A DNA stretch of 47,007 nucleotides, taken from the NCBI GenBank assembly GCA_003216815.1, contig QCIG01000015.1:1-47007 (forward strand), given 5' to 3'. Origin of the DNA: Prochlorococcus sp. AG-402-K14. GTDB taxonomy: Bacteria > Cyanobacteriota > Cyanobacteriia > PCC-6307 > Cyanobiaceae. Below are positions 39,120 through 47,007 of the stretch, piece by piece; the first letter of the stretch is position 1; each line of letters starts with the position of its first letter. The notes beneath the pieces are model-generated. The model was not told the DNA's origin. It worked only from the letters and a program-made list of their open reading frames with translations, and made no database searches. A program made the position numbers and the translations under genes.

Positions 39120-40211
39120 ATGTCAAAAACAGCTTCGGCTATAAAAGATGCTGAAGCTGCCCTTGATAAAGGCGATTATAATCTTTGTATAAAAATAATA
39201 GATCCTTTCCTTTTATCCTTTCAAGCAACGACAGCTATCGGTGCTCAACTTAGACTCCTCAAAGTTACTGCGTACATGGGCAAAGGTGATGATCAAAAAG
39301 CGATAAATATTTGTAAAACATTAATCAACAATAAAGAACCAATTATTCGTCAACAAGCCAAACAACTCCTTTCAATACTTGATGCACCTTGCTTACCAAG
39401 GCCATCAAACTGGTCTGTAGAAATCCCAAAGATTGATATGGAGCCATCTCTAAAATCATCATTTAAAAAAACGAAGACTAACAAGAAGGAAATTAGACAT
39501 CCAAAAACTGGTCCAACAAAAAATCCAGATATTGGATTTTCAATCATTACTTTATTAATTATTTCATTGATAACCTTTCTTCTGAGTGGTTGCGTTGATA
39601 TATCAACAAATTTAAGTGTTACGGGTCCAGATCGACTAAACATTTCACTAGATATAGTCAGCATTTCTGGCAAACAAATTCCATGGCAGATGGAATTTGC
39701 AGATAATCTTACTAAAGAACATAGTGTTTTAAGAATTCAAAACGATGAGAGTAGGCAGCATTTTGAATCACCAACTATTCGCTTTGAAGAAGTAAATGAA
39801 TTATTTGAACAAATAGCTTCAGTAGCATCAAAGACTAGCGGATTTGATATAAATAAACCTGAAATAATCACAAATAATAGAAACTGGCTTATTGGTACAA
39901 GACAAAATCTAAAAATTTATTTTGATTTAAGAGACCTCCCTAAAGTTCCTGGATTAAAGATCAACTTAATTTTGCATGACATCGGGAATAAAAATAATCT
40001 CAAAACAAAGCCAGCAGAACCCACGATCAAAAATGGTTTAATGTATTTGCCTCTAAAAATAGGTCTAGTCAATTATCTGGAGGCTTCCTATTGGAAATGG
40101 AACATGATTTCAGTGGGAATTATCTTGATAATTTCTCTAATTTTACTTAGTCTTTTCCTTCAAAAATACCGTCTCAAAATGGGTTTTGGTTACCCTGAAT
40201 TACCACCTTAG
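39120..40211 (+). CDS. TPR-like/DUF3153 fusion with an internal lipobox
   Basis: The 363-residue protein has three parts. Residues about 1-85 are helical TPR-like repeats (AEAALDKGDYNLCIKIIDPF). After a basic linker, residues 140-157 form a membrane segment ending LLSGC with Cys158, exactly a lipobox. The remainder resembles DUF3153, a cyanobacterial lipoprotein-like domain, and ends in a second membrane helix (about 328-348). In other cyanobacteria a DUF3153 protein normally begins at that lipobox, so this looks like a gene fusion. It abuts argB. Function is unknown. Confidence 0.8.
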   Translation: MSKTASAIKDAEAALDKGDYNLCIKIIDPFLLSFQATTAIGAQLRLLKVTAYMGKGDDQKAINICKTLINNKEPIIRQQAKQLLSILDAPCLPRPSNWSVEIPKIDMEPSLKSSFKKTKTNKKEIRHPKTGPTKNPDIGFSIITLLIISLITFLLSGCVDISTNLSVTGPDRLNISLDIVSISGKQIPWQMEFADNLTKEHSVLRIQNDESRQHFESPTIRFEEVNELFEQIASVASKTSGFDINKPEIITNNRNWLIGTRQNLKIYFDLRDLPKVPGLKINLILHDIGNKNNLKTKPAEPTIKNGLMYLPLKIGLVNYLEASYWKWNMISVGIILIISLILLSLFLQKYRLKMGFGYPELPP

Positions 40212-40226
40212 TGCAATTTTACTATC

Positions 40227-42461
40227 TCACAGTTGAAGCGGGTCAGGGTCAATAGAAAGACTTACTCCTTTTGGCAATCCTTTCCACAATGCAAGTCCAT
40301 GGGGAAGTGGTATTTCACTTGATATTGGTCCATACAAAAGCAGTTGCCAACGCGTTTTCCCTGCAACCCTCTCAACTAATGAAGGTGCTGGGCCAACCAA
40401 TTTCCAACCTTTTTGACTGCACACAGTCCTGATTTTTGACGAGACATCAAATGCACTTTTTGATGTCAGTTCAGAAGATTCCCCTGAGAACCTTAACAAA
40501 CAGGCTCGACTATATGGAACCATTGAAGCTTCTTTTCTAGTCTTTTCTTCTTTTTTGAGAAACTCTTCGTACCTACCATCAATCAAATGAAGGATAACAG
40601 GGTGATAAGGACAATAAGTTTGCACTACTACCTTCCCAGGCTGCTCACCTCGTCCCGCACGACCAGCTAATTGCATAAAGAGTTGAAGAGTTTCTTCAGT
40701 AGCCATTAAATCGGGGCGATGCAATAAGCCGTCTGCTGCGAGGACGACGGCAAGAGTAACTTTTGGCAGGTCCATACCCTTGGAGAGCATCTGAGTACCT
40801 ACTAAAATATCGGCATAACCATCAGCAAATTTCCCTAGCAACAATCTGTGTCCATCACGACCTCTAGTTGTATCCCTATCAAATCTTAATAACCGTATTC
40901 CTTCTAGTTCTCGTTCTAAATGATCCATCACTCTTTGAGTTCCAGTCCCAAATGGTTTAAAAGCATTTGAACCGCATGCTCCACATTTTTTATTAATTTT
41001 CGAACGAAAGTCACACCAATGACAACGTAGCCATTGATTCCCCTCCTTAGAACGGTGTACAGTTAGTGCAACATCACAATGTGGGCATTGAACAACCTCA
41101 CCACAACTACGACAACTCAAAAAGCTACTATACCCACGTCTAGGCACTAAAACTATGGCCTGATTTCCACTCATCTTTAAGTTTAGAAGTTCTTTTTTGA
41201 GATATCTACTTATTAAACTACGATTTCCAATAGCTAATTCCTCACGCATATCTACTATATTAACTGAGGGCAATTGACGATTTGAAATTCGTCTATTTAA
41301 TTTTGCGACAGAAATATTGCCTTTAGGTTTTATATTTTTCCATACATTTAAAGATGGAGTTGCTGTTCCTAGTATTACTTTAGCTCCTATTTTCTTTGCT
41401 CTGTGGAGTGCTAAATCCCTTGCATGATAGCAAGGCATAGGGGATTCTTGTTTGTAAGAGCTGTCATGCTCTTCATCAAGAACTATCAATCCTAAGTTGG
41501 ATAATGGAAGGAAAATAGCTGAGCGAGTACCAATAAAGACGCTAGGTGTTTTTGTCTCTAAAGATCTTTTCCATATGTCAATTTTCTCTTTAATAGAACA
41601 ATTACTATGATACTCAAAAACATTTGATCCAAATCTCTTCCTAAAGCGATCAACCAATTGTGGTACTAACCCAATTTCCGGTGTCAGTATTAGACAATGT
41701 CTACTTTTAGACAACTCAAGTGCTGCAGCTTGTAGATATACCTCCGTCTTACCTGACCCAGTAACACCCCAAAGCAATAGAGCTGATCCAGATTGAAGAG
41801 ACTCATATTTTTCTTTAGCTAATTTTTGCTCTAAAGTTAAAAGTTGTGGTTCCTCAAGTTTTAACGACATCTTATTATTAGACTTTTCATCATCAAAAAG
41901 GAAAAGACGTTTTTCTCTTTCTGCGCATCCAGCAGAGACAAAGTTTCTTATTAAGACAGAGGAAAATCCTTCTGCTTCCAAATCTTTTTGCCATTTACCT
42001 CCTCCATTCAAAAAGAGGTTTTCCTTCAACTCAGCCTGTCTAGTCGATATATTTCCATTGAAATCATGACTAGACAATTTCACCCACCAAAGTTTTTTTT
42101 GCCTATTAGACAATTTCGACCTTCCCAACCAACCTGGTGGCAAGGCGGCCTTAAGCATCTGAAAATCACTTACAAATAATTCACGAGCAATTTCATCTAA
42201 CCACTCTCTCCATTCTTTTTTGATAGCAGTCTTTTGAACCAACGACTCTACATTGCTCAATGAAATATTATTTAAATTTTCTTTTGGATGTATTTGGTTT
42301 CTATTCCTCTTGTCAACCACCAAGCCTTGCATCAGTCGCCCTTTTAAACGCACTGACACTAAATCACCTAAATCAATATCTAAATTTTTTCCATCTTGAT
42401 AAGAAAAACATCGTCCTTCTCGACCTATATGCAGCCAAATGTCAAATATAAAAAAATTCAT
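40227..42461 (-). CDS. priA: Primosomal helicase PriA
   Basis: PriA restarts stalled replication forks. The 744-residue protein has an N-terminal DNA-binding region, the Walker A GVTGSGKTEVY near residue 233, DEEHD, GTATPSLN, zinc-binding CRSCGEVVQCPHC and CHWCDFR...CGACG, and RAGRGEQPGKVVVQT. The N-terminal third is more divergent than the helicase core. It converges with the DUF3153 fusion gene and is divergent from rpoD across a long spacer. Confidence 0.95.
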   Translation of the reverse strand: MNFFIFDIWLHIGREGRCFSYQDGKNLDIDLGDLVSVRLKGRLMQGLVVDKRNRNQIHPKENLNNISLSNVESLVQKTAIKKEWREWLDEIARELFVSDFQMLKAALPPGWLGRSKLSNRQKKLWWVKLSSHDFNGNISTRQAELKENLFLNGGGKWQKDLEAEGFSSVLIRNFVSAGCAEREKRLFLFDDEKSNNKMSLKLEEPQLLTLEQKLAKEKYESLQSGSALLLWGVTGSGKTEVYLQAAALELSKSRHCLILTPEIGLVPQLVDRFRKRFGSNVFEYHSNCSIKEKIDIWKRSLETKTPSVFIGTRSAIFLPLSNLGLIVLDEEHDSSYKQESPMPCYHARDLALHRAKKIGAKVILGTATPSLNVWKNIKPKGNISVAKLNRRISNRQLPSVNIVDMREELAIGNRSLISRYLKKELLNLKMSGNQAIVLVPRRGYSSFLSCRSCGEVVQCPHCDVALTVHRSKEGNQWLRCHWCDFRSKINKKCGACGSNAFKPFGTGTQRVMDHLERELEGIRLLRFDRDTTRGRDGHRLLLGKFADGYADILVGTQMLSKGMDLPKVTLAVVLAADGLLHRPDLMATEETLQLFMQLAGRAGRGEQPGKVVVQTYCPYHPVILHLIDGRYEEFLKKEEKTRKEASMVPYSRACLLRFSGESSELTSKSAFDVSSKIRTVCSQKGWKLVGPAPSLVERVAGKTRWQLLLYGPISSEIPLPHGLALWKGLPKGVSLSIDPDPLQL

Positions 42462-42842
42462 ATCATTTTTTAATACTTGCCGACTTCAGAAAATTTTCTT
42501 ACCATTGGATTGTTAACAGTGTTAAAGCTGTTGTGGAACTTGCAAAATTCCACCCTGAGGGAAGACTAGAAGCTTTATCTAGAATAGGAATAATCCTATT
42601 CTTAGATATGCCGGTCTGAGAAATCCCCTGACAATCTTGCTTACACATTGATTTTCATTATTCAACAAAACATCCTTAATACTTTTGTAATTCCTTATTG
42701 ATATCATGTGATTTTTCGCAAGATTCATCACGATTAAGGACAATGTCAAATTAGAGTGTTTTTGTTGAAATTTTACTAATTAAATAGTTTTTCCTGAAAT
42801 ATTTTCTCTAGGAGATTCCTACCATTTTTTTCGGTTAATCAC
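42462..42842. other. 381-bp divergent spacer between priA and rpoD
   Basis: No convincing gene is seen. Short frames exist on both strands: plus 42533-42619 (28 codons from a GTG, weakly protein-like) and minus 42579-42728 (49 codons from an ATG, basic). Both cross the palindromes described separately, so I do not call either a gene. The spacer should contain the promoters of priA and rpoD and a long rpoD leader. Confidence 0.6.
42533..42607. ncRNA. Hairpin-rich segment, candidate structured RNA upstream of rpoD
   Basis: Three inverted repeats follow each other: GTGGAA/TTCCAC (42533-42538 and 42548-42553), a small CCC-TGA-GGG (42553-42561), and a 13-bp stem with one bulge and an ATAA loop (42577-42589 with 42594-42607). 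No T run follows on either strand, so this is not a simple terminator. It could be part of the rpoD leader, a small RNA or a protein-binding site. Confidence 0.35.
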
Positions 42843-44141
42843 ATGAGCTCTGCAACAGACCAAAAAACAATCGAAAAAACAACTTCAAAGGTAAAGAAAA
42901 AGTCTGAGAGCTTATATCTCAATCAAGAGGCTAAAAACAAGTCCAAAAAAATTAAAAAAACTGCCGCTTCATTAAACGTGACTAAAGAAACCCAAACTCT
43001 TCCTCAAGAATCATCAGATGATCTAAAAATTGATCTAGATCTAGAGGCGGATAAATTAATTGCCGAAGCAGATAAAGTAAATGAGGAAGAAATCGATTTA
43101 GATGATGATGATAATGCCTCCATGTTGTCTAGCGCTCAAGAAGCAGCAGCTAAAGCTCTAGCAAGCATAAAAATTGGGCCAAAAGGAGTTTACACAGAGG
43201 ATTCAATTAGGGTTTATCTCCAAGAGATAGGTCGAATAAGGCTGCTCAGGCCAGACGAAGAAATTGAATTAGCAAGAAAAATTGCTGATCTTCTTCAATT
43301 AGAAGAAGAAGCTGAGCAATTTGAAAGTGAGAATGGACATTTTCCATCAGTAAAAGAATGGGCAGCTCTTGCAGAAATGCCATTAACTCGCTTCCGAAGG
43401 CGATTAATGCTTGGTAGACGAGCAAAAGAAAAAATGGTGCAATCGAATCTGAGATTAGTAGTTTCTATTGCAAAAAAATATATGAATAGAGGATTATCTT
43501 TTCAAGATCTTATCCAAGAGGGAAGTCTTGGTCTCATTCGTGCAGCTGAAAAATTTGATCATGAGAAAGGATATAAATTTTCAACTTACGCTACCTGGTG
43601 GATCAGACAAGCTATTACCAGAGCAATCGCAGATCAAAGCAGAACAATTCGTTTGCCTGTGCATTTATACGAGACAATTTCACGTATCAAGAAAACAACT
43701 AAAGTTTTAAGTCAAGAGTTTGGAAGGAAACCAACCGAGGAAGAAATCGCCGAAAGCATGGAAATGACGATTGAGAAACTTAGATTTATTGCAAAAAGTG
43801 CTCAGCTCCCCATTTCTTTAGAGACACCTATTGGCAAAGAAGAAGATTCTAGACTTGGTGATTTTATTGAAGCAGATATAGAAAATCCTGAACAAGATGT
43901 AGCAAAAACCTTACTAAGAGAGGATTTGGAGGGTGTTCTAGCTACATTAAGTCCTAGAGAAAGGGATGTTCTAAGACTTCGTTATGGCTTAGACGATGGG
44001 AGGATGAAAACCCTTGAAGAAATTGGACAGATTTTTGATGTGACTAGAGAGAGGATCAGACAAATAGAGGCTAAGGCCCTCAGAAAACTCCGTCATCCAA
44101 ATAGAAACGGAGTACTGAAAGAATATATAAAGTTAAATTAA
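42843..44141 (+). CDS. rpoD: Principal RNA polymerase sigma factor (RpoD/SigA)
   Basis: The 432-residue sigma-70 protein has an acidic, Lys/Glu-rich N-terminal region, region 1.2 ([16 protein letters not shown]), region 2 with [37 protein letters not shown], region 3, and region 4.2 with the helix-turn-helix [21 protein letters not shown]. The full regions 1.2-4.2 and the length mark the essential group-1 factor instead of the shorter group-2 factors. It is separated from hemC by 156 bp that contain a strong hairpin. Confidence 0.94.
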   Translation: MSSATDQKTIEKTTSKVKKKSESLYLNQEAKNKSKKIKKTAASLNVTKETQTLPQESSDDLKIDLDLEADKLIAEADKVNEEEIDLDDDDNASMLSSAQEAAAKALASIKIGPKGVYTEDSIRVYLQEIGRIRLLRPDEEIELARKIADLLQLEEEAEQFESENGHFPSVKEWAALAEMPLTRFRRRLMLGRRAKEKMVQSNLRLVVSIAKKYMNRGLSFQDLIQEGSLGLIRAAEKFDHEKGYKFSTYATWWIRQAITRAIADQSRTIRLPVHLYETISRIKKTTKVLSQEFGRKPTEEEIAESMEMTIEKLRFIAKSAQLPISLETPIGKEEDSRLGDFIEADIENPEQDVAKTLLREDLEGVLATLSPRERDVLRLRYGLDDGRMKTLEEIGQIFDVTRERIRQIEAKALRKLRHPNRNGVLKEYIKLN

Positions 44142-44216
44142 AAAAACCAACCATAACCTGTACCTTCCTTAGCGAAAAATATAAATATTTGTTAGATCAT
44201 AGATTTCATTTCACAT

Positions 44217-44262
44217 CAACCTTATTAAATTATTTTCCAAGAATTTTAATTTGGTAAGGTTG
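44217..44262 (+). promoter_or_regulatory. Stable hairpin in the hemC leader
   Basis: A 16-bp stem (44217-44232 with 44247-44262) and 14-nt loop lie 35 nt before the hemC ATG. Two of the pairs are T opposite G, which pair as U-G in plus-strand RNA but would be A-C mismatches in minus-strand RNA, so the fold belongs to the plus transcript. No T run follows. A hemC leader element or a processing site in an rpoD-hemC transcript is possible. Confidence 0.55.
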
Positions 44263-44297
44263 ACTGCTTAAGGTAAAGATATAGAAAATATTTGCTA

Positions 44298-45245
44298 ATG
44301 ACACTAGACCAACTGCGCATCGCCTCTCGCCGAAGCCAGCTGGCCATGGTTCAGACGAACTGGGTTCGAGATGAACTACAAAAAGCCCATCCTGATCTTG
44401 CGATCACTATCGAAGCAATGGCTACGCAGGGTGACAAAATACTTGATGTAGCATTAGCAAAAATAGGAGATAAAGGACTTTTCACTAAAGAACTTGAAGC
44501 TCAAATGCTTGTTGGCCATGCCGAAATTGCAGTCCACTCACTGAAAGATTTACCTACCAACCTTCCAGAGGGATTAATTCTTGGCTGCATAACAGAAAGG
44601 GAGGATCCTTCGGACGCGTTAGTCGTTAATGAAAAAAATCAAATTTATAAACTAGAAACCTTGCCAGAAGGGTCTGTAGTGGGGACTAGCTCCTTAAGAA
44701 GGCTTGCTCAATTGCGATACCATTATCCACATCTTGTTTTCAAAGATGTACGAGGCAATGTTATTACACGATTAGAAAAACTTGACTCAGGACAATATGA
44801 CTGTCTTATCTTGGCTGCTGCTGGATTACAAAGACTTGGTTTTGCTAATCGAATACATCAGTTAATTCCAACAAATATTTCACTCCATGCTGTGGGTCAA
44901 GGAGCTCTTGGCATTGAATGTGTAAGTGGACAACAAGAGGTGCTAGATATTTTAAAAACACTTGAACACGAATCAACATCTAAAAGATGTTTAGCAGAAA
45001 GGTCTTTTCTCAGAGAGCTTGAAGGAGGATGTCAAGTTCCTATAGGCGTTAGAACTGAAATTAACAACGGTGAATTAATTCTTGAGGGTATGGTTGCAAG
45101 CTTAGATGGTAAAAGATTAATTAGAAATATAAAAAAAGGATCGGTAAGCTCTGCAGAGGAAATCGGAATAGACTTAGCTAATGAATTAAAAGGCCGTGGT
45201 GCAGGTGAAATATTAGAAGAAATATTCAAGTCTGCACGGGCCTAA
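44298..45245 (+). CDS. hemC: Hydroxymethylbilane synthase
   Basis: HemC joins four porphobilinogen units into the linear tetrapyrrole, an early step to heme, chlorophyll and corrinoids. The 315-residue protein from the ATG at 44298 shows the N-terminal [44 protein letters not shown], and the dipyrromethane-cofactor cysteine Cys245 in [14 protein letters not shown] at 44292 is the alternative start. It converges with the second pyrophosphatase gene. Confidence 0.97.
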   Translation: MTLDQLRIASRRSQLAMVQTNWVRDELQKAHPDLAITIEAMATQGDKILDVALAKIGDKGLFTKELEAQMLVGHAEIAVHSLKDLPTNLPEGLILGCITEREDPSDALVVNEKNQIYKLETLPEGSVVGTSSLRRLAQLRYHYPHLVFKDVRGNVITRLEKLDSGQYDCLILAAAGLQRLGFANRIHQLIPTNISLHAVGQGALGIECVSGQQEVLDILKTLEHESTSKRCLAERSFLRELEGGCQVPIGVRTEINNGELILEGMVASLDGKRLIRNIKKGSVSSAEEIGIDLANELKGRGAGEILEEIFKSARA

Positions 45246-45258
45246 ATCATTAAAAAAT

Positions 45259-45846
45259 TTAATTAATTAAACTAGGGTCTATTTCAGATAAGTAACGCTC
45301 CTCGCAAGATTTAATAATCTGAACAGCTTTTTCAACACCATAGAAACCATTTACAGTACAAGTTCCTGGTTTTTTAAGATCCTTATAATGCTCCCAATAA
45401 TAAGTTGTTTCCTTAATCCAATGCTTGCCTAATTGTTCAAAGCTTTTTATGTGATCCATCCTCTTGTCATCGGCTATTACACCAATAACTTTGTCGTCAA
45501 CTTCACCTCCATCATCAAAGGTCATGATCCCAATGATCCTTGCCTCAACAATTGAACCTGGTACCAAAGGTTCTGTCACACTCACAATTTCGATATCTAA
45601 TGGATCACCATCTTCATCCCATGTACGTGGAAGACATCCATAAGCGAACGGGTAGGCGAGGGAGGAATATCCAACCCGATCAAGCTTTAAATGCCCCGTT
45701 TCAGTAATAAGCTCGTATTTATTTATGGTATTTGAATTCAACTCAACGATTGTATTGACTCTAAGTTCAGATTCATTGGCAAACGCAGGTAATACATGAA
45801 GCAGATTAGGCATAGTTCTGCTAGGTGCTTGATCAAGGTTAGCCAT
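45259..45846 (-). CDS. Second inorganic pyrophosphatase, active site intact
   Basis: The 195-residue family I PPase has VELNSNTINKYEL, LDRVGYSS, YPFAYGCLPRTW, the full metal loop EDGDPLD, FDDGGEVDDKV and YWEHYKDLKKPG. All three loop aspartates, including the one matching E. coli Asp67, are present, unlike the paralogue at 29536-30063. It carries about 20 extra N-terminal residues. It is likely the main soluble PPase, removing pyrophosphate from biosynthesis. It converges with hemC. Confidence 0.93.
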   Translation of the reverse strand: MANLDQAPSRTMPNLLHVLPAFANESELRVNTIVELNSNTINKYELITETGHLKLDRVGYSSLAYPFAYGCLPRTWDEDGDPLDIEIVSVTEPLVPGSIVEARIIGIMTFDDGGEVDDKVIGVIADDKRMDHIKSFEQLGKHWIKETTYYWEHYKDLKKPGTCTVNGFYGVEKAVQIIKSCEERYLSEIDPSLIN

Positions 45847-45973
45847 AGTATTTATTTATGTTCCTTCATGGTAAATCAACGCAGTAAATGCAAATGAAGT
45901 TGTGGCACATAATTTAGAAAACTTTCAACAAAAAATATGCTCTACTTAATTTTTATGCTCATAAATGTGTATT

Positions 45974-47007
45974 TTAACCAGAAATTTTAGAAAGCTTTTC
46001 AAGTTTATTGTCTAAGTATTCAAGAAAATAATTTGGTGATAATGTCTCTCCAGAGACCTTCTCTACAAGTTCCTCGGAATCCAAACTTCTACCATGATGA
46101 TGAACATTTTTGCGAAGCCAACCCAATATTTTACTGATTTCCTTAGATTCAATAATATTTTCAATTTTTCCTAAATCTTCTTCAAGCGTTTTTGTTAACT
46201 GAGCGCTAATAAGATGGCCAAGCAAATAAGAAGGGAAATAACCAAACATTCCCTCACTCCAGTGCACATCTTGCAAACATCCTTCAGTATCATTTACTGG
46301 CGAAACACCTAGAAGGTTCAAATATCTTTTATTCCATTCATTAGGCAGATCTTCTACAGAAAGCCCTCTCTCGAGAAGATCAATTTCCAAGTCAGTTCTA
46401 ATCATTATATGCAGGCCATAACTAAGTTCATCGGCCTCTACTCGATTCAATCCCGGAGTAAATGGATTTAGATTGATCCATAAATCATTTTCAGAGTGAA
46501 TTGGAGCACCTGCATTCTCAAAATGATGCCAAAAAGACTTTGCGAATGAAAAGCTCCTAGCAATTCTATTTTCCCAAAATAAAGATTGACTCTCATGAAC
46601 AGCCATAGAGGTTGCTTGACCTAACGGCCATGCAAACCATTGATGACTTTCAGAAGGCAAGCCTTGTTCATAAAGAGAATGTCCCCACTCATGGGCAGTA
46701 GCTAATAAGCAAGAAAGTGGCTGACCTTTTACTATTCGAGTCGTAATTCGATAATCATCCGGACCTAAAGTTATAGAGAATGGATGAGGGGACTTAGCTA
46801 TAGCTGTATTTGAAGGATCCCTAGACCAATCATTTAAAAGTATTTGACAAAGTCTTTCTTGATCGCTAGTTGCTAAATCCCATTTCTCACTCTTTTTGTT
46901 AGTTATTGTCGCAGCCTTCTGAATCAATTCTGGCAATCTTTTTTTTAAAGGTTCAAATAGTTCGCTGACGCGATTAATCGTTAAGTTCGGTTCAAAAGGT
47001 TGGGCAA
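45974..47007 (-). CDS. Carboxypeptidase Taq (M32) family metallocarboxypeptidase, N-terminus cut by window
   Basis: The frame is open through the right edge, so the start lies outside; a TTG at 46936 is internal, not a start. The visible ~344 residues include the M32 zinc motif HEWGH in TAHEWGHSLYEQGLP, the third-ligand region HESQSLFWEN, RVEADELSYGLHI and GYFPSYLLGHLISAQL. The enzyme removes C-terminal residues from peptides. Full-length members have about 500 residues, so roughly two thirds are seen. Confidence 0.95.
   Translation of the reverse strand, partial: AQPFEPNLTINRVSELFEPLKKRLPELIQKAATITNKKSEKWDLATSDQERLCQILLNDWSRDPSNTAIAKSPHPFSITLGPDDYRITTRIVKGQPLSCLLATAHEWGHSLYEQGLPSESHQWFAWPLGQATSMAVHESQSLFWENRIARSFSFAKSFWHHFENAGAPIHSENDLWINLNPFTPGLNRVEADELSYGLHIMIRTDLEIDLLERGLSVEDLPNEWNKRYLNLLGVSPVNDTEGCLQDVHWSEGMFGYFPSYLLGHLISAQLTKTLEEDLGKIENIIESKEISKILGWLRKNVHHHGRSLDSEELVEKVSGETLSPNYFLEYLDNKLEKLSKISG

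Noticed and set aside
42533-42619. 28-codon plus-strand frame from a GTG with a hydrophobic end
   Set aside because: It covers the inverted repeats, has no clear ribosome site, and the frame upstream of the GTG offers no better start; the hairpins explain the sequence better.
42579-42728. 49-codon minus-strand frame from an ATG in the priA-rpoD spacer
   Set aside because: Its stop and last codons lie inside the long palindrome, no ribosome site is evident, and frames of this size occur by chance in A+T-rich spacers.

Overview
The window is a continuous piece of an A+T-rich cyanobacterial chromosome and looks like Prochlorococcus. The support is the combination of ChlL next to light-dependent protochlorophyllide reductase, aldehyde-deformylating oxygenase with acyl-ACP reductase, a ferrochelatase carrying a chlorophyll-binding tail, Psb27, a Tab2-type protein, very short spacers and many genes known from marine picocyanobacteria. 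A low-light-type strain is my guess from the moderate A+T content judged by eye; I did not compute base composition. No rRNA, tRNA, CRISPR array, insertion sequence or prophage was seen. About 48 genes are supported; those at both ends are cut by the window edge.

Layout. 1-1712: chlorophyll synthesis (chlL 3' end and por, convergent). 1781-5170: a membrane/coiled-coil protein, lipoate ligase, site-2 protease and trpF. 5206-9758 (minus): a lipid/hydrocarbon block with an SDR, accA, aar, a strong terminator, ado and a creatininase-family enzyme whose start seems to be a non-ATG codon. 9834-12849 (plus): an S1-domain protein, a Tab2 protein and pgeF. 12880-16331 (minus): a secreted SNase-like protein, ilvB and hemH with a CAB tail. 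16399-20892 (plus): a tyrosine recombinase, cobO, pyrH, frr and a geranylgeranyl-reductase-like flavoprotein. 20881-25672 (minus): tal, ftsI, an FtsL-like protein and a CPBP protease. 25782-28389 (plus): a tandem histidine phosphatase and a dihydroorotase-like protein without its metal ligands. 28364-30878 (minus): lepB, an ArsC/Spx-like protein, a pyrophosphatase lacking the usual general-base Asp, a small membrane protein and an HTH protein. 31038-35766 (plus): proS, psb27, purA and a PfkB kinase. 35778-36926 (minus): cutA and cobK. 36958-40211 (plus): ssb, a DUF2854 protein, argB and a fused TPR/DUF3153 protein, with a 63-aa gene opposing ssb. 40227-42461 (minus): priA. 42843-45245 (plus): rpoD and hemC. 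45259-47007 (minus): a second pyrophosphatase and an M32 carboxypeptidase that runs off the window.

How the genes work together. Tetrapyrrole functions recur (chlL, por, hemH, hemC, cobO, cobK, and the ChlP-like flavoprotein), as do photosystem biogenesis functions (psb27, Tab2). accA, aar and ado form a plausible route from malonyl-CoA through acyl-ACP to fatty aldehyde and alkane. ftsI with its FtsL-like neighbour is a small division operon.

No large unknown system such as a defence island is visible. The most interesting material is small: a hairpin-rich 380-bp spacer before rpoD; a 16-bp-stem hairpin just before hemC whose two G-T pairs favour a plus-strand RNA; two mutually exclusive palindromes beside a recombinase gene; a pyrophosphatase paralogue with Ala at the general-base position beside an intact second copy; a dihydroorotase-like likely pseudoenzyme; a lipobox buried inside a TPR/DUF3153 fusion; and a Psb27 without a lipidation site.
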